NCBI RefSeq assembly: GCF_001667115.1
Contig: NZ_LZIJ01000076.1
Span: 1 to 33,792 of the forward strand
DNA length: 33,792 nt
From: Mycobacterium sp. 852002-51163_SCH5372311
GTDB taxonomy: Bacteria; Actinomycetota; Actinomycetes; Mycobacteriales; Mycobacteriaceae
Reading direction: 5' to 3'
The notes beneath the pieces were generated by a model. That model was not told the DNA's origin. It worked only from the letters and a program-made list of their open reading frames with translations, and searched no databases. Shown here in pieces: positions 33,204 through 33,792 of the stretch (positions are counted from its first letter, which is position 1; the number at the start of each line of letters is the position of its first letter). Both the position numbers and the translations under genes were made by a program.

Positions 33204-33792
33204 GTGGGCATCCAACTTCCCGGCTGGTTGCGGTGGGTGGGCGACCTCATCGGTGAACCTTTCCCCGAAGGCGACGAGACCGCGTGCCGGCGGCAAGCCG
33301 ATCGATGGCGGCATTACGCCGATCAGCTGGAAGGACTCAAAGATGAGTTGAACACCGCCACCCACACCACGCTCGGCGGATTCGCTGCCGGCGAGCTTCA
33401 CAACGCGGTGGACGAGCGGCTCAAACCCTTCACCCCGGCGATCGACCAGGTTGCCGGGCAGCTACGCCAGTTGGCCGACGCGGTCGACAATGTGGCGACC
33501 GAGATCGAGTTCGCGAAGGAAATGTTCATCGCGAACTTGGTTGCGCTGGCGGCAACTGTCGGCGCGTTGATCGCCACCTCCTGGATCAACTGGACAGCTC
33601 CCGCGGAGATTGCGGCCGCCGTGGCAGCGGCCGAAGCGGCGATTTCATCGATCATTCGCGCCGCGGTCGCCAAGGTGGCTTCGGAGGCGATAGCACGAGT
33701 GATCACCGAACTCGTGGTGCGGGCGCTCGAGGGCGCCGCGGTGAACGCCGCCATGTCCGGCGCTCTCAACGCGGGCATTCAGGGCCAACAGA
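33204..33792 (+). CDS. CpnT-like ESX-secreted toxin, N-terminal part only
   Basis: The frame opens at GTG 33204 and runs past the window end, so at least 196 residues are visible. The N-terminus (W-L-R-W-V-G-D-L-I-G-E-P-F-P-E-G-D-E-T) resembles the W-V-A-P-Y-I-G-M-I-W-P-N-G-D segment of CpnT, ahead of a long helical domain. A hydrophobic stretch, I-A-N-L-V-A-L-A-A-T-V-G-A-L-I-A (about 110-125), precedes Ala-rich helices (about 130-195). This fits the ESX-targeting and channel-like part of a polymorphic toxin. The toxic C-terminal domain and the immunity gene would lie beyond the window. No start upstream is available in frame before the stop at 33138-33140. Confidence 0.72.
   Translation, partial: MGIQLPGWLRWVGDLIGEPFPEGDETACRRQADRWRHYADQLEGLKDELNTATHTTLGGFAAGELHNAVDERLKPFTPAIDQVAGQLRQLADAVDNVATEIEFAKEMFIANLVALAATVGALIATSWINWTAPAEIAAAVAAAEAAISSIIRAAVAKVASEAIARVITELVVRALEGAAVNAAMSGALNAGIQGQQ

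Overview
This window is a high-GC, actinobacterial (mycobacterial) chromosome or large-plasmid segment that carries an almost complete type VII (ESX) secretion locus. The mycobacterial call rests on the full set of ESX parts: EccA, EccB, EccC, EccD, EccE, MycP, EspG, PE/PPE-like, WXG100-like and Esp-like proteins. A WhiB6-type regulator and a DUF5336/34-kDa-antigen-type membrane protein support it. I cannot name the species. It does not look like M. tuberculosis, because the gene order matches none of its five ESX loci.

Layout, left to right. (1) A minus-strand pair: the 5' part of an unknown Pro/Ala-rich gene (1-466, runs off the edge) overlaps the stop codon of eccA (466-2301). (2) A plus-strand substrate block, 2541-10833: EspD/EspH-like, YbaB-like, EspC-like, EspA/EspE-like, PE-like, PPE-like, EspG, EsxB-like, EsxA-like, a 112-aa helical protein, an EspB-like protein and a second EspG-like protein. 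(3) A long minus-strand machinery operon, read from 25618 down to 10843: one-piece eccC, eccD, mycP, an espI-like ParA/MinD ATPase of 969 aa, a SAM methyltransferase, a transmembrane Ser/Thr kinase with a seven-repeat YVTN propeller, and a second membrane protein with a predicted extracytoplasmic propeller. (4) A second, different eccD (plus, 25713-27227) diverging from eccC and converging with eccB (minus, 27232-28746). Next come eccE (plus) and a DUF5336 membrane protein (plus). (5) After a 437-bp non-coding stretch with TAGC/GCTA inverted repeats: a whiB6-like gene, a YbaB-like gene, a small ESX-antigen-like gene and the N-terminal part of a CpnT-like ESX-dependent toxin cut by the window end.

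How the parts fit (family knowledge plus inference). EccB, EccC, EccD and EccE form the inner-membrane channel and MycP is its associated protease. EccA and the EspG proteins act in the cytosol on PE/PPE-type substrates. The Esx, PE, PPE and Esp-like proteins are the probable cargo. EspI-like, YbaB-like and EspD-like proteins are accessory factors, and WhiB6-like is the probable regulator.

The most unusual points are two separate EccD proteins in one locus, an ESX-4-like eccC/eccD/eccB arrangement in a system that also has EccA, EccE, EspG and PE/PPE, and a kinase, propeller and methyltransferase set built into the machinery operon. In addition, no candidate substrate has a canonical C-terminal YxxxD/E signal, and there are two EspG genes, each placed after a PE/PPE-like or EspB-like substrate set.
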